Source of the DNA: an uncultured Aquimarina sp.
GTDB lineage: Bacteria; Bacteroidota; Bacteroidia; Flavobacteriales; Flavobacteriaceae
Direction: 5' to 3'
Assembly (NCBI GenBank): GCA_947498935.1
Contig: CANMMM010000008.1
Coordinates: forward strand, 62,001 to 126,000
Length of the DNA stretch: 64,000 nucleotides
Shown: positions 44,789 through 53,902 of the stretch, one piece after another
How positions within the stretch are numbered: position 1 is the stretch's first letter
Layout of the letters: each line of letters opens with the position of its first letter
Program-made: the position numbers and the translations under genes
Notes under the pieces: generated by a model
The model's database searches: none
The model's input: the letters and a program-made list of their open reading frames with translations, nothing else
What the model was told of the DNA's origin: nothing

Positions 44789-45973
44789 ATGATTGCTGTT
44801 TCAGAAGCCCTATCGCTCATCTCCTCTTCTACTGTAAATACTACTACTAGAGAACTTCCTTTACAAAATGCTCACGGACTTATCCTCTGCAAAGATGTGC
44901 ATGCTGCTATAGATATGCCTCCTTTTAGACAATCTGCAATGGATGGCTATGCCCTACGCTCCGATGCCACAGCCACTACATATACTGTCATTGGCGAAGT
45001 AAAAGCTGGAGATGCGCATCAATATCCACTAGCTCCTGGACAAGCCGTTCGCATCTTTACTGGTGCTAGAGTACCAGATCAAGCAGATACTGTAATCATG
45101 CAAGAAAAGGTAATCCGAACAGAAAACACAATTACTATTGATGGTGCTGTAGCAACAAATAAAAACATCAGACCCCAGGGAGAACAAATAAAAAAAGGAG
45201 AAGTGGCAGTTCCCAAAGGCACTACTATTACTCCTGCCACTATTGGTTTTATAGCAGGACTGGGAATTGACACAGTAGCAGTGTACACACCCCCAAAAGT
45301 AACCATCATTACTACAGGTAGTGAACTGGTACCAATTGGAAACCCGCTTCCCGAAGGAAAAATATACGAAAGTAACTCATTACAATTACAAGCAGCATTA
45401 GCGCAGCTGAATTGCCAAGAAATCAATATTCAAACTGTAGCAGATACCTACGATCATACGAAGCAAATCATACAGCAAGCCATTACTGATAGTGATGTCG
45501 TATTGATCAGTGGTGGCATCTCTGTAGGTGATTATGATTTTGTAAAACGGGCGCTAGAAGCACTCGATACCCAACAAATATTTTATAAAATCAAGCAAAA
45601 ACCTGGCAAACCCCTATATTATGGTATCAATGGAGGCACTCCTATTTTTGCATTACCAGGTAATCCAGCCTCTTCCCTCACCTGCTTTTATATTTATGCT
45701 GTACCACTTATCAGAAGAATGATGGGGCATGCTACACCAGAATTACAACATACCTCCAAAAAAATTACTTCCGATTTTGTCAAAAAAGGAGATAGAGCGC
45801 AATTTCTGAAAGCAACTGCTACCAATCACGAGGTAACCCCCTTACTAGGGCAAAGCTCTGCAATGCTACACACCTTTGCTATTGCCAATGCACTTATTTA
45901 CATCCCTGCTGATCAAAACAATACCCAAAAAGGTACCAAAGTAATCACTATTACACTCCCACAATACACCTAG
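44789..45973 (+). CDS. moeA: Molybdopterin molybdenumtransferase
   Basis: The 394-residue protein has the MoeA signature: DMPPFRQSAMDGYALRS (about 50), RIFTGARVPDQADTVIMQE, the MPT-binding core TTGSELVP, GGISVGDYDFVKRAL and ALPGNPASSLTCFY. It inserts molybdate into adenylylated molybdopterin. It heads the Mo-cofactor region serving the nitrate reductase at 55-59 kb; an R1 copy separates it from the next genes. Confidence 0.95.
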   Translation: MIAVSEALSLISSSTVNTTTRELPLQNAHGLILCKDVHAAIDMPPFRQSAMDGYALRSDATATTYTVIGEVKAGDAHQYPLAPGQAVRIFTGARVPDQADTVIMQEKVIRTENTITIDGAVATNKNIRPQGEQIKKGEVAVPKGTTITPATIGFIAGLGIDTVAVYTPPKVTIITTGSELVPIGNPLPEGKIYESNSLQLQAALAQLNCQEINIQTVADTYDHTKQIIQQAITDSDVVLISGGISVGDYDFVKRALEALDTQQIFYKIKQKPGKPLYYGINGGTPIFALPGNPASSLTCFYIYAVPLIRRMMGHATPELQHTSKKITSDFVKKGDRAQFLKATATNHEVTPLLGQSSAMLHTFAIANALIYIPADQNNTQKGTKVITITLPQYT

Positions 45974-46010
45974 TGATTACCAATTGTAGTAGTAGTTGTT
46001 TCAAAAATAT

Positions 46011-46101
46011 GGGCGTTACCCACAAGGGGTCGGGCTATTCGTTGCAATTCCTCGCTCCTCCTCACGTCGGGCTGTGGGATTTACACTACTATCCCTAACG
46101 C
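46011..46101 (-). repeat. Dispersed structured repeat R1, copy 8
   Basis: Reverse copy with variable stem GCCC and GGAGC (one bulge) and loop GACGTGAGGA. It lies 37 bp past the moeA stop codon; the rest of the 306 bp gap to the ModE-like gene holds no gene. Confidence 0.85.
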
Positions 46102-46279
46102 AAAGACAGCTGTAAACCAGAAAAGAAGCCAAAAAAACAACTATGCTTTTTTCAAAAAAAGACAGCTTTTCTAAACTTTCACCAGTTTTAAATCTATTTT
46201 TTAATGAAATCATAAAAATCATAACAACATATCACAGGACTCATTTTTTCGTTATATCTTTCAGGAAACAACGAAGACT

Positions 46280-46612
46280 ATGTATCGTATAAAGAGTAGA
46301 GTTTGGATCGAAGGTGAAGATGGTGTATTTCTTGGAGAAGGCAGAATTAAAATCCTAAAAGCTATTGCTGCAGAAGGTTCATTATCCAAAGCTGCTAAAT
46401 CACTAGGCATGTCTTATAAAAAAGCATGGTCACTCGTAGACTCTATTAATAAAAATGCAGCAGCACCTATCGTAGTATCTAATACAGGTGGTAATGGTGG
46501 CGGTGGTACTACACTTACAGCATATGGACTACAAATGATTCAAATGTTTGAACAGATCAATCAACAATGTTGGGACTTCCTAGATCTACAACTCAAGGAA
46601 TACGATCTATGA
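46280..46612 (+). CDS. ModE-like winged-helix protein (DNA-binding domain only)
   Basis: The 110-residue protein matches the N-terminal ModE domain: LGEGRIKILKAIAAEGSLSK, AAKSLGMSYKKAWSLVDSIN, and the Gly-rich GGNGGGGTTLTAYG wing. The molybdate-binding TOBE domains are absent, so how it senses molybdate is unclear. It opens the mobA-moaD-moaE-moaCB-moaA group and overlaps mobA by 4 bp (ATGA), so it may autoregulate Mo-cofactor synthesis. Confidence 0.85.
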   Translation: MYRIKSRVWIEGEDGVFLGEGRIKILKAIAAEGSLSKAAKSLGMSYKKAWSLVDSINKNAAAPIVVSNTGGNGGGGTTLTAYGLQMIQMFEQINQQCWDFLDLQLKEYDL

Positions 46613-47190
46613 ATATAGCGCCACAACATCTTACAGCTATTGTCCTTGCAGGTGGTAAAAGTAGTCGTATGGGACAAGAAAAAGGACTCGTTTTACACCA
46701 AGGAATTCCTTTTGTACAACATATATGTAATGCCTTAGTTCAAATAACCGATCATATCATCATCAATACTGCAAACCCAGCATATACAACATTAGGATAC
46801 CCTTGTATACCCGATATCATACCAGATTGTGGTCCCGTAGGTGGTATGTATACCAGTTTATACCATACAAACACTACCTATAATATTATCGTTAGCTGTG
46901 ATGTACCGCTAATCACACCACTTGTGATTCGTAGACTACTAACCCATCATCAAGCAGACTACAACGGAACTTGCTACCAGCATATGCCACTTATAGGGGT
47001 ATACAACCAAAATATTGTAACTACATTATACAATCATATACAAGCAAAACAATTAAAACTTCAAAAAGTTTTAGAAACTTTATGCATACAATCACTCCCC
47101 ATTACAGAAGATATTATGCATTATACCACCAATATCAATACACCAAAGGAACATACAACAGCCATACAGCACAATGGAACGATACGATAA
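46609..47190 (+). CDS. mobA: Molybdenum cofactor guanylyltransferase
   Basis: From ATG 46609 the protein is 193 residues: TAIVLAGGKSSRMGQEKGLV (nucleotide-binding), DIIPDCGPVGGMYTSL, and VSCDVPLITP (metal Asp). It attaches GMP to Mo-molybdopterin, consistent with a bis-MGD nitrate reductase nearby. The longer frame from 46567 overlaps the ModE-like gene and is not conserved. Confidence 0.93.
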   Translation: MNIAPQHLTAIVLAGGKSSRMGQEKGLVLHQGIPFVQHICNALVQITDHIIINTANPAYTTLGYPCIPDIIPDCGPVGGMYTSLYHTNTTYNIIVSCDVPLITPLVIRRLLTHHQADYNGTCYQHMPLIGVYNQNIVTTLYNHIQAKQLKLQKVLETLCIQSLPITEDIMHYTTNINTPKEHTTAIQHNGTIR

Positions 47191-47194
47191 ACAC

Positions 47195-47434
47195 ATGACA
47201 GTAAAAGTTTTATATTTTGGAATGGTCTCCGAGGCTACCCAAAAAAAAGAAGAGACATTATCGATACATACACAATGTACAACAACAGAGTTTGATCAAT
47301 TAATTAAAGAAAAATACACAACACTAAAACAGCTACCCTATAACATTGCCATTGATCAACAAATTTCGGTAACCGATCAAGTCATACCACCGAATACAGA
47401 CATCGCGCTATTACCACCATTTGCAGGAGGTTAA
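47195..47434 (+). CDS. moaD: Molybdopterin synthase sulfur carrier subunit
   Basis: The 79-residue ubiquitin-fold protein begins VKVLYFGMVSEATQ and ends in PPFAGG; the final Gly-Gly is thiocarboxylated. It follows mobA by 4 bp. The longer frame from 47174 overlaps mobA and adds unconserved residues. Confidence 0.92.
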   Translation: MTVKVLYFGMVSEATQKKEETLSIHTQCTTTEFDQLIKEKYTTLKQLPYNIAIDQQISVTDQVIPPNTDIALLPPFAGG

Positions 47435-47470
47435 CGTCATTACATTTTTATGTACGTCAAAAAAATGATT

Positions 47471-47493
47471 GGACACATAAGTTATAGGTGTCC
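47471..47493 (+). other. Hairpin between moaD and moaE
   Basis: GGACAC pairs with GTGTCC over an 11-nt loop and is followed by TTTAAT. It could be a weak terminator or an RNA-processing site that sets the moaD:moaE ratio. Confidence 0.4.
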
Positions 47494-47515
47494 TTTAATA
47501 TAACAGTACAAACAC

Positions 47516-47956
47516 ATGAAAAAAAGAACAAACGTTTTTATAGAAGGACCTATACACCCCTCTTTAATTACTGATACCATCCAAGAGCAGCAAACCAAAA
47601 CAACCATTGGTGCACATGATATTTTTTTAGGACAAGTACGTGCCGATCAAATCCATGGAAAAACAGTACAAGCCATAGAATACAGTGCTTATACAGAGAT
47701 GGCACTACAGAAATTTAATGATATACGAGAAGCTACATTCCAAAAATTCGATCAACTTACGAATATACACATTTATCACAGTCTAGGAACCGTAAAAACT
47801 GGAGAAATCTGTTTATTTGTATTTGTATCTTCTCCGCGAAGAAAAATAGCGTTCCAAGCATCAGAGTACGTGGTAGAAGAAATCAAAGCACACGTGCCTG
47901 TATTTGGCAAAGAAGTATTCGAAGACGCCACGCATGTATGGAAAGTAAACACCTAA
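47516..47956 (+). CDS. moaE: Molybdopterin synthase catalytic subunit
   Basis: The 146-residue protein has AHDIFLGQVRADQI, VEYSAYTEMA-like IEYSAYTEMALQKF, YHSLGTVKTGEICLFV, SSPRRKIAFQASEYVVEEIK and the active Lys region VPVFGKEVFED. With MoaD it converts cPMP to molybdopterin. It lies 30 bp before moaCB. Confidence 0.94.
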   Translation: MKKRTNVFIEGPIHPSLITDTIQEQQTKTTIGAHDIFLGQVRADQIHGKTVQAIEYSAYTEMALQKFNDIREATFQKFDQLTNIHIYHSLGTVKTGEICLFVFVSSPRRKIAFQASEYVVEEIKAHVPVFGKEVFEDATHVWKVNT

Positions 47957-47985
47957 TCCCAATCCTATAAAATCGACTTGAAATC

Positions 47986-48900
47986 ATGGTAAACATTACC
48001 CACAAAAAAAATACCCTCAGAACAGCCGTTGCACAAGCTACAGTATCCGTAGGTACAGCAGCAACTATAGAAGCTATCATTTCTAAAAGTATCCCCAAAG
48101 GAGATGTTTTTGAAATGGCTAAAACCGCTGGACTGTTTGCTGCAAAACGCACCAGTGATATGATTCCAGACTGTCATCCACTACCCATAGAGTTTACAGA
48201 AGTAACCTATAAGATTCAAAACCTAGAGATCATTATACAAATGACTGTAAAAACGATCTACAAAACAGGCGTAGAAGTAGAAGCCATGCACGGTGTTTCT
48301 GTAGTAGCATTAACCATGTATGACATGCTAAAACCTGTCGACAAGCAAGTAGAGATCAATAATATCAAACTATTACATAAAAAAGGAGGCAAATCATCCT
48401 ATAAAGATCAAGGTAGTCCCTATGCAGCAGCCGTAGTTGTATGCTCTGATGCCATCGCTGCAGGACATAAAAAAGATACAGCAGGAAAAAACATCGTTCA
48501 TACATTAAAAAATTGCGATGTATCCGTAGCCTCATACACTATTATTCCTGATGAAATTCCCCAAATACAACAGCAGGTACAACAAGCACGCACCATCGGT
48601 AATGATCTAATTATTTTTACAGGAGGCACAGGCTTATCACCAAGAGATGTAACTCCAGAAGCTATTCTACCTTTATTAGACAGACGCATCCCTGGCATCG
48701 AAGAAGCGATCCGATCCTATGGACAGCAACGCATGCCTTATGCCATGCTATCACGTAGTGTAGCTGGAGTCATCGGAGAAATGATAGTACTAGCACTACC
48801 AGGATCTACCAATGGCGCCAAAGAATCTATGGAAGCCATTTTTCCTCATATTTTACACACCTTTAGAATCTTAAAAGGTGCAAAACACGACCAAAAATAA
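47986..48900 (+). CDS. moaCB: MoaC-MoaB fusion (cPMP synthase / MPT adenylyltransferase)
   Basis: The 304-residue protein fuses two enzymes. Residues 1-150 are MoaC: KGDVFEMAKTAGLFAAKRTS, IPDCHPLPIEFTEV, GVEVEAMHGVSVVALTMYDM. Residues about 155-300 are MoaB/MogA: AAVVVCSDAIAAGHKKDTAG, IIFTGGTGLSPRDVTPEA, ALPGSTNGAKESMEAI. MoaC acts on the MoaA product; MoaB adenylylates molybdopterin before MoeA. The two act at non-adjacent steps, so the fusion is about dosage, not channelling. Fusions of this sort are known in Bacteroidota. Confidence 0.94.
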   Translation: MVNITHKKNTLRTAVAQATVSVGTAATIEAIISKSIPKGDVFEMAKTAGLFAAKRTSDMIPDCHPLPIEFTEVTYKIQNLEIIIQMTVKTIYKTGVEVEAMHGVSVVALTMYDMLKPVDKQVEINNIKLLHKKGGKSSYKDQGSPYAAAVVVCSDAIAAGHKKDTAGKNIVHTLKNCDVSVASYTIIPDEIPQIQQQVQQARTIGNDLIIFTGGTGLSPRDVTPEAILPLLDRRIPGIEEAIRSYGQQRMPYAMLSRSVAGVIGEMIVLALPGSTNGAKESMEAIFPHILHTFRILKGAKHDQK

Positions 48901-48906
48901 ATAAAC

Positions 48907-49914
48907 GTGCTCGATCCAAAATCACATATACTTACAGACTCCTTCGGTAGAATACATAGCTATTTACGCATCTCATTGACCGAAAAATGCAATCTCAGAT
49001 GTACCTACTGCATGCCTGTCGAAGGCATTCCGTTAGTACCTCAGAAACAACTGATGACAGCAGATGAAATCTATACCATCGCACAGGAGTTTGTAAAATT
49101 AGGTGTTACCAAAATACGGCTCACAGGTGGAGAACCAATGGTCCGAAAAGACTTTCCTACCATCCTACAACGACTCGCTACACTCCCCGTAACACTAGGA
49201 GTTACTACCAATGGTATCTTAGCTGCCAAACATCTAACACTATTAGAAAAAAATGACATAAAAACCATCACGATCAGTATCGATTCACTTCAGAAAGATA
49301 AGTTTCTACAGATCACGCGTAGAGATGTATTTGACAAAGTCTGGCAAAACATACAACTCTACATCGCAGCAGGTTTTGCAGTAAAACTAAATGTCGTATT
49401 GATGAAGAACTTTAATGAAGATGAAATCATTGATTTTATAAATCTAACCAAAACTATGAATGTTGTCGTTCGGTTTATAGAATTCATGCCCTTTGATGGC
49501 AATCAATGGCATATGGATAAATTGATAACACATCAGCAAATTATCGATCGTATACAATACACGTATCCATTACAAATAGATCGAATAACCGACGCTCCCA
49601 ATGACACTGCTAGAAACTATCGTATTCATGGATTTAAAGGAAGTTTTGCCATTATTAGCTCTGTAACCAATCCTTTTTGTGATAGTTGTAACCGTATACG
49701 CCTTACTGCAGATGGAAAATTAAAAAACTGCCTATTCTCTGGTGATGAGTTTTCTATTCTACCAGCTTTACGTAATAATGAATCTATACACTCCATTATA
49801 CAACAAGGGCTACAACACAAATATAAAATGCGAGGTGGCATGGACACTCCCGACAAATTAGAAAACCCCAATTTACATACTAATAATAGAAGTATGACTG
49901 CTATTGGAGGGTGA
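48907..49914 (+). CDS. moaA: GTP 3',8-cyclase
   Basis: The 335-residue radical-SAM protein starts with GTG, 6 bp after moaCB. The N-terminal cluster is CNLRCTYC, the C-terminal cluster lies in FCDSCNRIRLTADGKLKNC, and it ends in TAIGG, the Gly-Gly tail needed for activity. It turns GTP into the 3',8-cyclo intermediate with MoaC. No MoaA-specific riboswitch is seen upstream. Confidence 0.95.
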   Translation: MLDPKSHILTDSFGRIHSYLRISLTEKCNLRCTYCMPVEGIPLVPQKQLMTADEIYTIAQEFVKLGVTKIRLTGGEPMVRKDFPTILQRLATLPVTLGVTTNGILAAKHLTLLEKNDIKTITISIDSLQKDKFLQITRRDVFDKVWQNIQLYIAAGFAVKLNVVLMKNFNEDEIIDFINLTKTMNVVVRFIEFMPFDGNQWHMDKLITHQQIIDRIQYTYPLQIDRITDAPNDTARNYRIHGFKGSFAIISSVTNPFCDSCNRIRLTADGKLKNCLFSGDEFSILPALRNNESIHSIIQQGLQHKYKMRGGMDTPDKLENPNLHTNNRSMTAIGG

Positions 49915-50057
49915 TATGGACTTAGTGTATACATTGATACTAAGAAAACACCCAATAAAACAAACGACACTCCCTTACAACCAGTGAATTATCACAATAT
50001 TTTAACTATCTGATGTTCAAAACAATTAGTAAAATTTAGTATCTTGTAATAGCATAC

Positions 50058-50076
50058 ATAACATATATAATGTTAT
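50058..50076. promoter_or_regulatory. Inverted repeat upstream of the regulatory-domain protein
   Basis: ATAACAT-ATATA-ATGTTAT, 7-bp perfect arms, 32 bp before the ATG at 50108. No U-run; a candidate operator. Confidence 0.4.
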
Positions 50077-50107
50077 TACGTTTCATACTCATAATACCTA
50101 CTACATC

Positions 50108-51403
50108 ATGTACCTATTTAAGACACCACATCCCGCACTAAGAGCATTAATATGCATCCTTACTTTTCTAATTAGCGGAACTACTTATTATACCTACGGA
50201 GGAGCTAGTAATACAAACGAAGTGACACTTTACACTGCGTACACTGGTGTTGTAGTAGATCAGCAGACCAAAGAACCCTTAGTAGCAGCTACTATTGCAG
50301 TACAAGGCACTAACATATCAACAATCACCAATAATGAAGGTGAATTTTTAATAAAGATCCCTTCTGATGTGCCAAAACATATCATCAATGTATATTTTTT
50401 AGGATATGCAGATACTACGATCAATCTACGCAACTTAGATACTACTCATGTAATCATAGGTCTTGAAACCGCAATTACAGAACTTCCAGAAGTAATGATT
50501 GATAGCAAAGATCCTGCTACTATCATGAGAGCCGTATTAAAAAACAAAGGGATTAATTACCTTGATGATCATACTATTATGACAGCGTTTTACAGAGAAA
50601 CCATTAAGAAAAGACGCTCTTATGTTTCACTTTCTGAAGCTGTTGTAGATGTATATAAAAACCCATATACTTCTAAAAATAAAGATGCTATTAAGCTATA
50701 TCGTGCCAGGAAAAGTACCGACTATAAAAAGCTAGACACACTCACTCTAAAATTACAAGGAGGCCCTAGTAGCACCTTATATATAGATGTGATGAAACAT
50801 CCAGAAAATCTATTTACAGATCGTATGCTAGAGACGTATGAGTTTAATTTCGATGCATCCACTACCATAAATGACCGTCTTATTTATGTACTTAATTTCG
50901 AGCAAAAACCACAAATACAAGAACTCCTGTACTACGGAAAAGTGTATATAGATGCACAAACCTTAGCAATGACCAAGGCAATTTTTAGCCTTAATCTTAA
51001 GGATAAAGAGAGAGCTAGTAAATTATTCGTACGCAAAAAACCTAGCAAAGCCAAAGTATATCCTACTTTAGCTACCTATACCATACACTACAGAGAAAAG
51101 GATACCAAATGGTATTACGGCTATGGTAGTATCGATTTGGTATTCAAAATCAATTGGAAAAAAAGATTATTTAACTCTACCTACAGACTAAATGTAGAGA
51201 TGGCAATAACTGATTGGAAGAAAAATACAGAACAAGTTACGCTTAAACCTAGTGAACGTCTAAAATCATCAGTCGTAATCAATGATCAAGCTTCTGGCTT
51301 TTCTGATCCAGCATTCTGGGGGCAATACAATGTTATTGAACCTGAAAAATCAATAGAATCTGCTATTAAAAAAATACAGAAACAACTGCGAAAACTAAAT
51401 TAG
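50108..51403 (+). CDS. Carboxypeptidase-like regulatory-domain surface protein
   Basis: The 431-residue protein has an N-terminal signal/anchor (ALRALICILTFLISGTTYYT), then a CarboxypepD_reg-like Ig fold at about 42-125 (GVVVDQQTKEPLVAATIAVQ, then NEGEFLIKIP). The rest (FYRETIKKRRSYVSLSEAVV onwards) is strand-rich with many aromatic residues and no recognised catalytic motif. Proteins of this architecture in Bacteroidota are envelope proteins related to the plug regions of TonB-dependent systems. Function unknown. Confidence 0.75.
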   Translation: MYLFKTPHPALRALICILTFLISGTTYYTYGGASNTNEVTLYTAYTGVVVDQQTKEPLVAATIAVQGTNISTITNNEGEFLIKIPSDVPKHIINVYFLGYADTTINLRNLDTTHVIIGLETAITELPEVMIDSKDPATIMRAVLKNKGINYLDDHTIMTAFYRETIKKRRSYVSLSEAVVDVYKNPYTSKNKDAIKLYRARKSTDYKKLDTLTLKLQGGPSSTLYIDVMKHPENLFTDRMLETYEFNFDASTTINDRLIYVLNFEQKPQIQELLYYGKVYIDAQTLAMTKAIFSLNLKDKERASKLFVRKKPSKAKVYPTLATYTIHYREKDTKWYYGYGSIDLVFKINWKKRLFNSTYRLNVEMAITDWKKNTEQVTLKPSERLKSSVVINDQASGFSDPAFWGQYNVIEPEKSIESAIKKIQKQLRKLN

Positions 51404-51548
51404 CCTTCTCCAGATCACACCCTAAACAACACAATGATAGTACACACTAATAGAATACGTATTACGCCTACAATCTTACTCTAACACATTTTGTGTAACA
51501 TGAAGATGAATTTCTCGTTTGTATAAGAAAGAGGGATTGCTTACTAAT
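51404..51548. other. Gap before R2
   Basis: Part of a 370 bp gap between two surface-protein genes; the first 145 bp hold no feature I can support, the remainder is repeat sequence. Confidence 0.45.
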
Positions 51549-51690
51549 GAAGTAGTTTACACTTTTTAGAATAGGCTATACAGGCGATCTTTTGTAGCTA
51601 AACTTTATAACTTTTAAGTTCTGTATAGCTGCTTTGCAATAAAAACTTACTGTATTTGGTCACAAAATCTTTGATTTTCACTGAAATCTA
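51549..51690. repeat. R2 element lacking its right end
   Basis: Left end GAAGTAGTTTACACTTTTTA is intact, and the body follows (GCGATCTTTTGTAGC, TTTTAAGTTCTGTATAGCTG, TTTGATTTTCACTGAAATC). The right terminal repeat is missing; an R3 remnant takes its place. Confidence 0.75.
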
Positions 51691-51695
51691 AAAGC

Positions 51696-51736
51696 GAACT
51701 CATCTTCACTTTTTGTTTTTGACCAAAAATGAGTTC
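51696..51736. repeat. Internally deleted R3 element
   Basis: GAACTCATCTTCACTTTTTG directly abuts a complementary end finishing in AAAAATGAGTTC, giving a 41-bp near-palindrome. It appears to be R3 reduced to its ends, joined to the adjacent R2. Confidence 0.7.
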
Positions 51737-51773
51737 TGTTTAAGCCTCTTCAATGAGCAACAACATAATATGT

Positions 51774-53237
51774 ATGAAAAAAATCTGGTATTGTATCATT
51801 TGGATTACGACTATCACTACTGCCTTTGCACAACAAACATTGACTACAACAGCAGTAAAAGAAGATTTCCAAATTTTTAAAACCATCCTTACCAAAGGAC
51901 ATCCTGCATTACATGATTTCATACCTAAAAAAAAACTAAACCATCTATTTGATTCCATTCCTAGGCAATGGGAACAAACAATTACAGATCTACAATTGTT
52001 TAATCAATTAAGTACCATTACAGATCGTATCAGAGATGGACATCTACTCTTATTTGCTCCTCCTACAGTACCTACAGATCAATATTATTTTCCATTAATT
52101 CTAAAGATTATCCAAAAAGAATTCTACACTGACACTGATGATTTCGGAATTCCAGTAGGCTCCAAAATACTGTCCATTAATGGATACAACACAACTCGAA
52201 TTCTAGAAGACTTAAAAAAATATACACCTACAGACGGTTGGAATCGTACTCGAAAATACAGAGACATAGAACTGAAGTTTGGAGCCTATTACAGCTATGC
52301 ATATGGCATTACCAAACAGTATACAATTACGTATGTATCCCCTCAAGACGAAACACAAACAATAACACTCCCTGCAATTACTTTTGCTACCGCAAAACAG
52401 CAAAATATGAGTCGTGCTTCTTATTTCAGCAGGTATCATAAAAAAACGGATAAAATCCATTTTTTTGCTCAACATATCAATCAGCAACACCCTTTTGTAT
52501 ATTATAAAAACAATCAAAAAGTAGCCGTACTAGTCGTCAACTCTTTTGGAACTTCAATTCCTGAATTTAAAAATCAATTGATACAGCTATTCAAAGATAT
52601 TCGCAAAAAAAAGGCAAAACACTTAATCATCGATATACGACATAACAACGGCGGTTTTAGACCCAATGCAGTACATTTATATGCATTTATAACCAATACT
52701 TTTTTTAAACAAAGAACACGAAGTGCTGTGGTATCCCTTACCATTCCTGCCAAAGAACATATGATCAAAACGATGGGCAATCCCAATGAATTTATCAAAG
52801 ATAAATTTTACAATCATCCTACTTATAATGGATGGCAACTCCCTTTTGATGATTTAGAAACCATGATGGTTCCTGCTACGCATTATCGATTTGAAGGCAA
52901 TGTATATGTATTAACTAGTGGCACTACTTTTTCTGCTGCTTCATCCTTTGCACTATTAGCTAAAAATAATCCTTCCATCACACTCGTAGGCGAAGAAACT
53001 GGTGGTGGCTATTACGCCCATACAGGTCAATTTCCTGTACATTATAAATTACCTAATTCTAAAATTGTCATGGTACAATTTATGGAGAAGATAGAGCATT
53101 TTGTAACAGATACTTCTGTTCCTAAAGGTAGTGGTGTGCCTGTAGATAGAAAAGTACAACTTACAGTAGCAGACCTCATCAAAGGAAAAGATACTCAATT
53201 AGATTATCTACTACGCTATATAGGAAATACCCCTTAG
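51774..53237 (+). CDS. Secreted S41-family peptidase
   Basis: From ATG 51774 the protein is 487 residues with a signal peptide (IWYCIIWITTITTAFAQ). The S41 catalytic core shows LIIDIRHNNGGFRPNAVHLY (about 290), the serine region VYVLTSGTTFSAASSFALLA and LVGEETGGGYYAHTG. No PDZ domain is evident. It probably cleaves peptides in the periplasm. An upstream ATG at 51753 adds seven residues. Confidence 0.85.
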   Translation: MKKIWYCIIWITTITTAFAQQTLTTTAVKEDFQIFKTILTKGHPALHDFIPKKKLNHLFDSIPRQWEQTITDLQLFNQLSTITDRIRDGHLLLFAPPTVPTDQYYFPLILKIIQKEFYTDTDDFGIPVGSKILSINGYNTTRILEDLKKYTPTDGWNRTRKYRDIELKFGAYYSYAYGITKQYTITYVSPQDETQTITLPAITFATAKQQNMSRASYFSRYHKKTDKIHFFAQHINQQHPFVYYKNNQKVAVLVVNSFGTSIPEFKNQLIQLFKDIRKKKAKHLIIDIRHNNGGFRPNAVHLYAFITNTFFKQRTRSAVVSLTIPAKEHMIKTMGNPNEFIKDKFYNHPTYNGWQLPFDDLETMMVPATHYRFEGNVYVLTSGTTFSAASSFALLAKNNPSITLVGEETGGGYYAHTGQFPVHYKLPNSKIVMVQFMEKIEHFVTDTSVPKGSGVPVDRKVQLTVADLIKGKDTQLDYLLRYIGNTP

Positions 53238-53707
53238 TACAATGCATCTAACAATTGTTGATAATCATACTGCAAGTCTTCGTGTAACGTACTCATTGCC
53301 TTTTGTATCATCGCCAATTGCCGCTGAAACAAATTTTGTAACGTACGATTTTGCAGTACAGAAGGATGTATCTCTTTTAATTCTTTACAGAAATATAATA
53401 ACAGTGCTACTTCAGTTTCTTTTTTGCCAGAATATCGTATATACTTTTTAGTATCCCTTAGAATCTTTCTCGTACTCTTTTTAATGTAATACACACTAGT
53501 TGTATTCATAGCTGCAAATGCATTCTTGATCTCTTGCTGTACTTCAGCGATATAGCCATCCTCATTTGTAGTATGATATAATAAATAGGTAAGTAGCTCT
53601 TTATTTTCTTTCTTAAATTTTGCAAGCCGTACACACAGCACTATCAACTCTTCGTGTGTAGCTGTATCTAATTCATTTTTTAAGACACTAACAGTAGCTG
53701 TTTTCAT
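53234..53707 (-). CDS. Unknown helical protein
   Basis: The 157-residue protein is nearly all helical and Lys/Glu-rich (RLAKFKKENKELLTYLLYHT, then IKKSTRKILRDTKKYIRYSG and KETEVALLLYFCKELKEIHP). No signal peptide or catalytic motif. It converges on the S41 gene with a 4-bp overlap of their ends. I know similar uncharacterised proteins in Flavobacteriia but no function. Confidence 0.7.
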   Translation of the reverse strand: MKTATVSVLKNELDTATHEELIVLCVRLAKFKKENKELLTYLLYHTTNEDGYIAEVQQEIKNAFAAMNTTSVYYIKKSTRKILRDTKKYIRYSGKKETEVALLLYFCKELKEIHPSVLQNRTLQNLFQRQLAMIQKAMSTLHEDLQYDYQQLLDALY

Positions 53708-53766
53708 AAATACGTACTTCTAAAAAAGGTACTTCTTGGTTCGAAATACCATGAATTAACAATGTA

Positions 53767-53804
53767 TACAAAAAACCTCAAACATCATAAATGTCTGAGG
53801 TTTT
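53767..53804 (-). terminator. Terminator of the nitrate reductase operon
   Basis: AACCTCA-A-ACAT pairs with ATGT-C-TGAGGTT (one mismatch), followed on the minus strand by T6. It lies about 205 bp beyond the stop codon of the rubredoxin-tailed gene, with repeats R1 and a solo R2 end in between. Confidence 0.75.
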
Positions 53805-53811
53805 ATATAAT

Positions 53812-53831
53812 GAAGTGGTTTAAACTTTTTT
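53812..53831. repeat. Solo R2 end
   Basis: GAAGTGGTTTAAACTTTTTT, the best-preserved R2 terminal repeat, without a body. Lies between the nitrate operon terminator and an R1 copy. Confidence 0.6.
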
Positions 53832-53902
53832 GCAATGTGTGAAATTAGCATTCACTTTTTTAGATCATCCTACGTTGTCATCTTAGCGAGTAGTATCAAT
53901 TT

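Noticed and set aside
46016..46222. Minus-strand frame of 68 codons between moeA and the ModE-like gene
   Set aside because: Half of it is the R1 repeat; the peptide is low-complexity and unlike any family.
50020..50060. -7 box TATCTTG before the gene at 50108
   Set aside because: It lacks one base of TAnnTTTG; the resemblance to the sequence at 43853 is noted but not enough to call a promoter.
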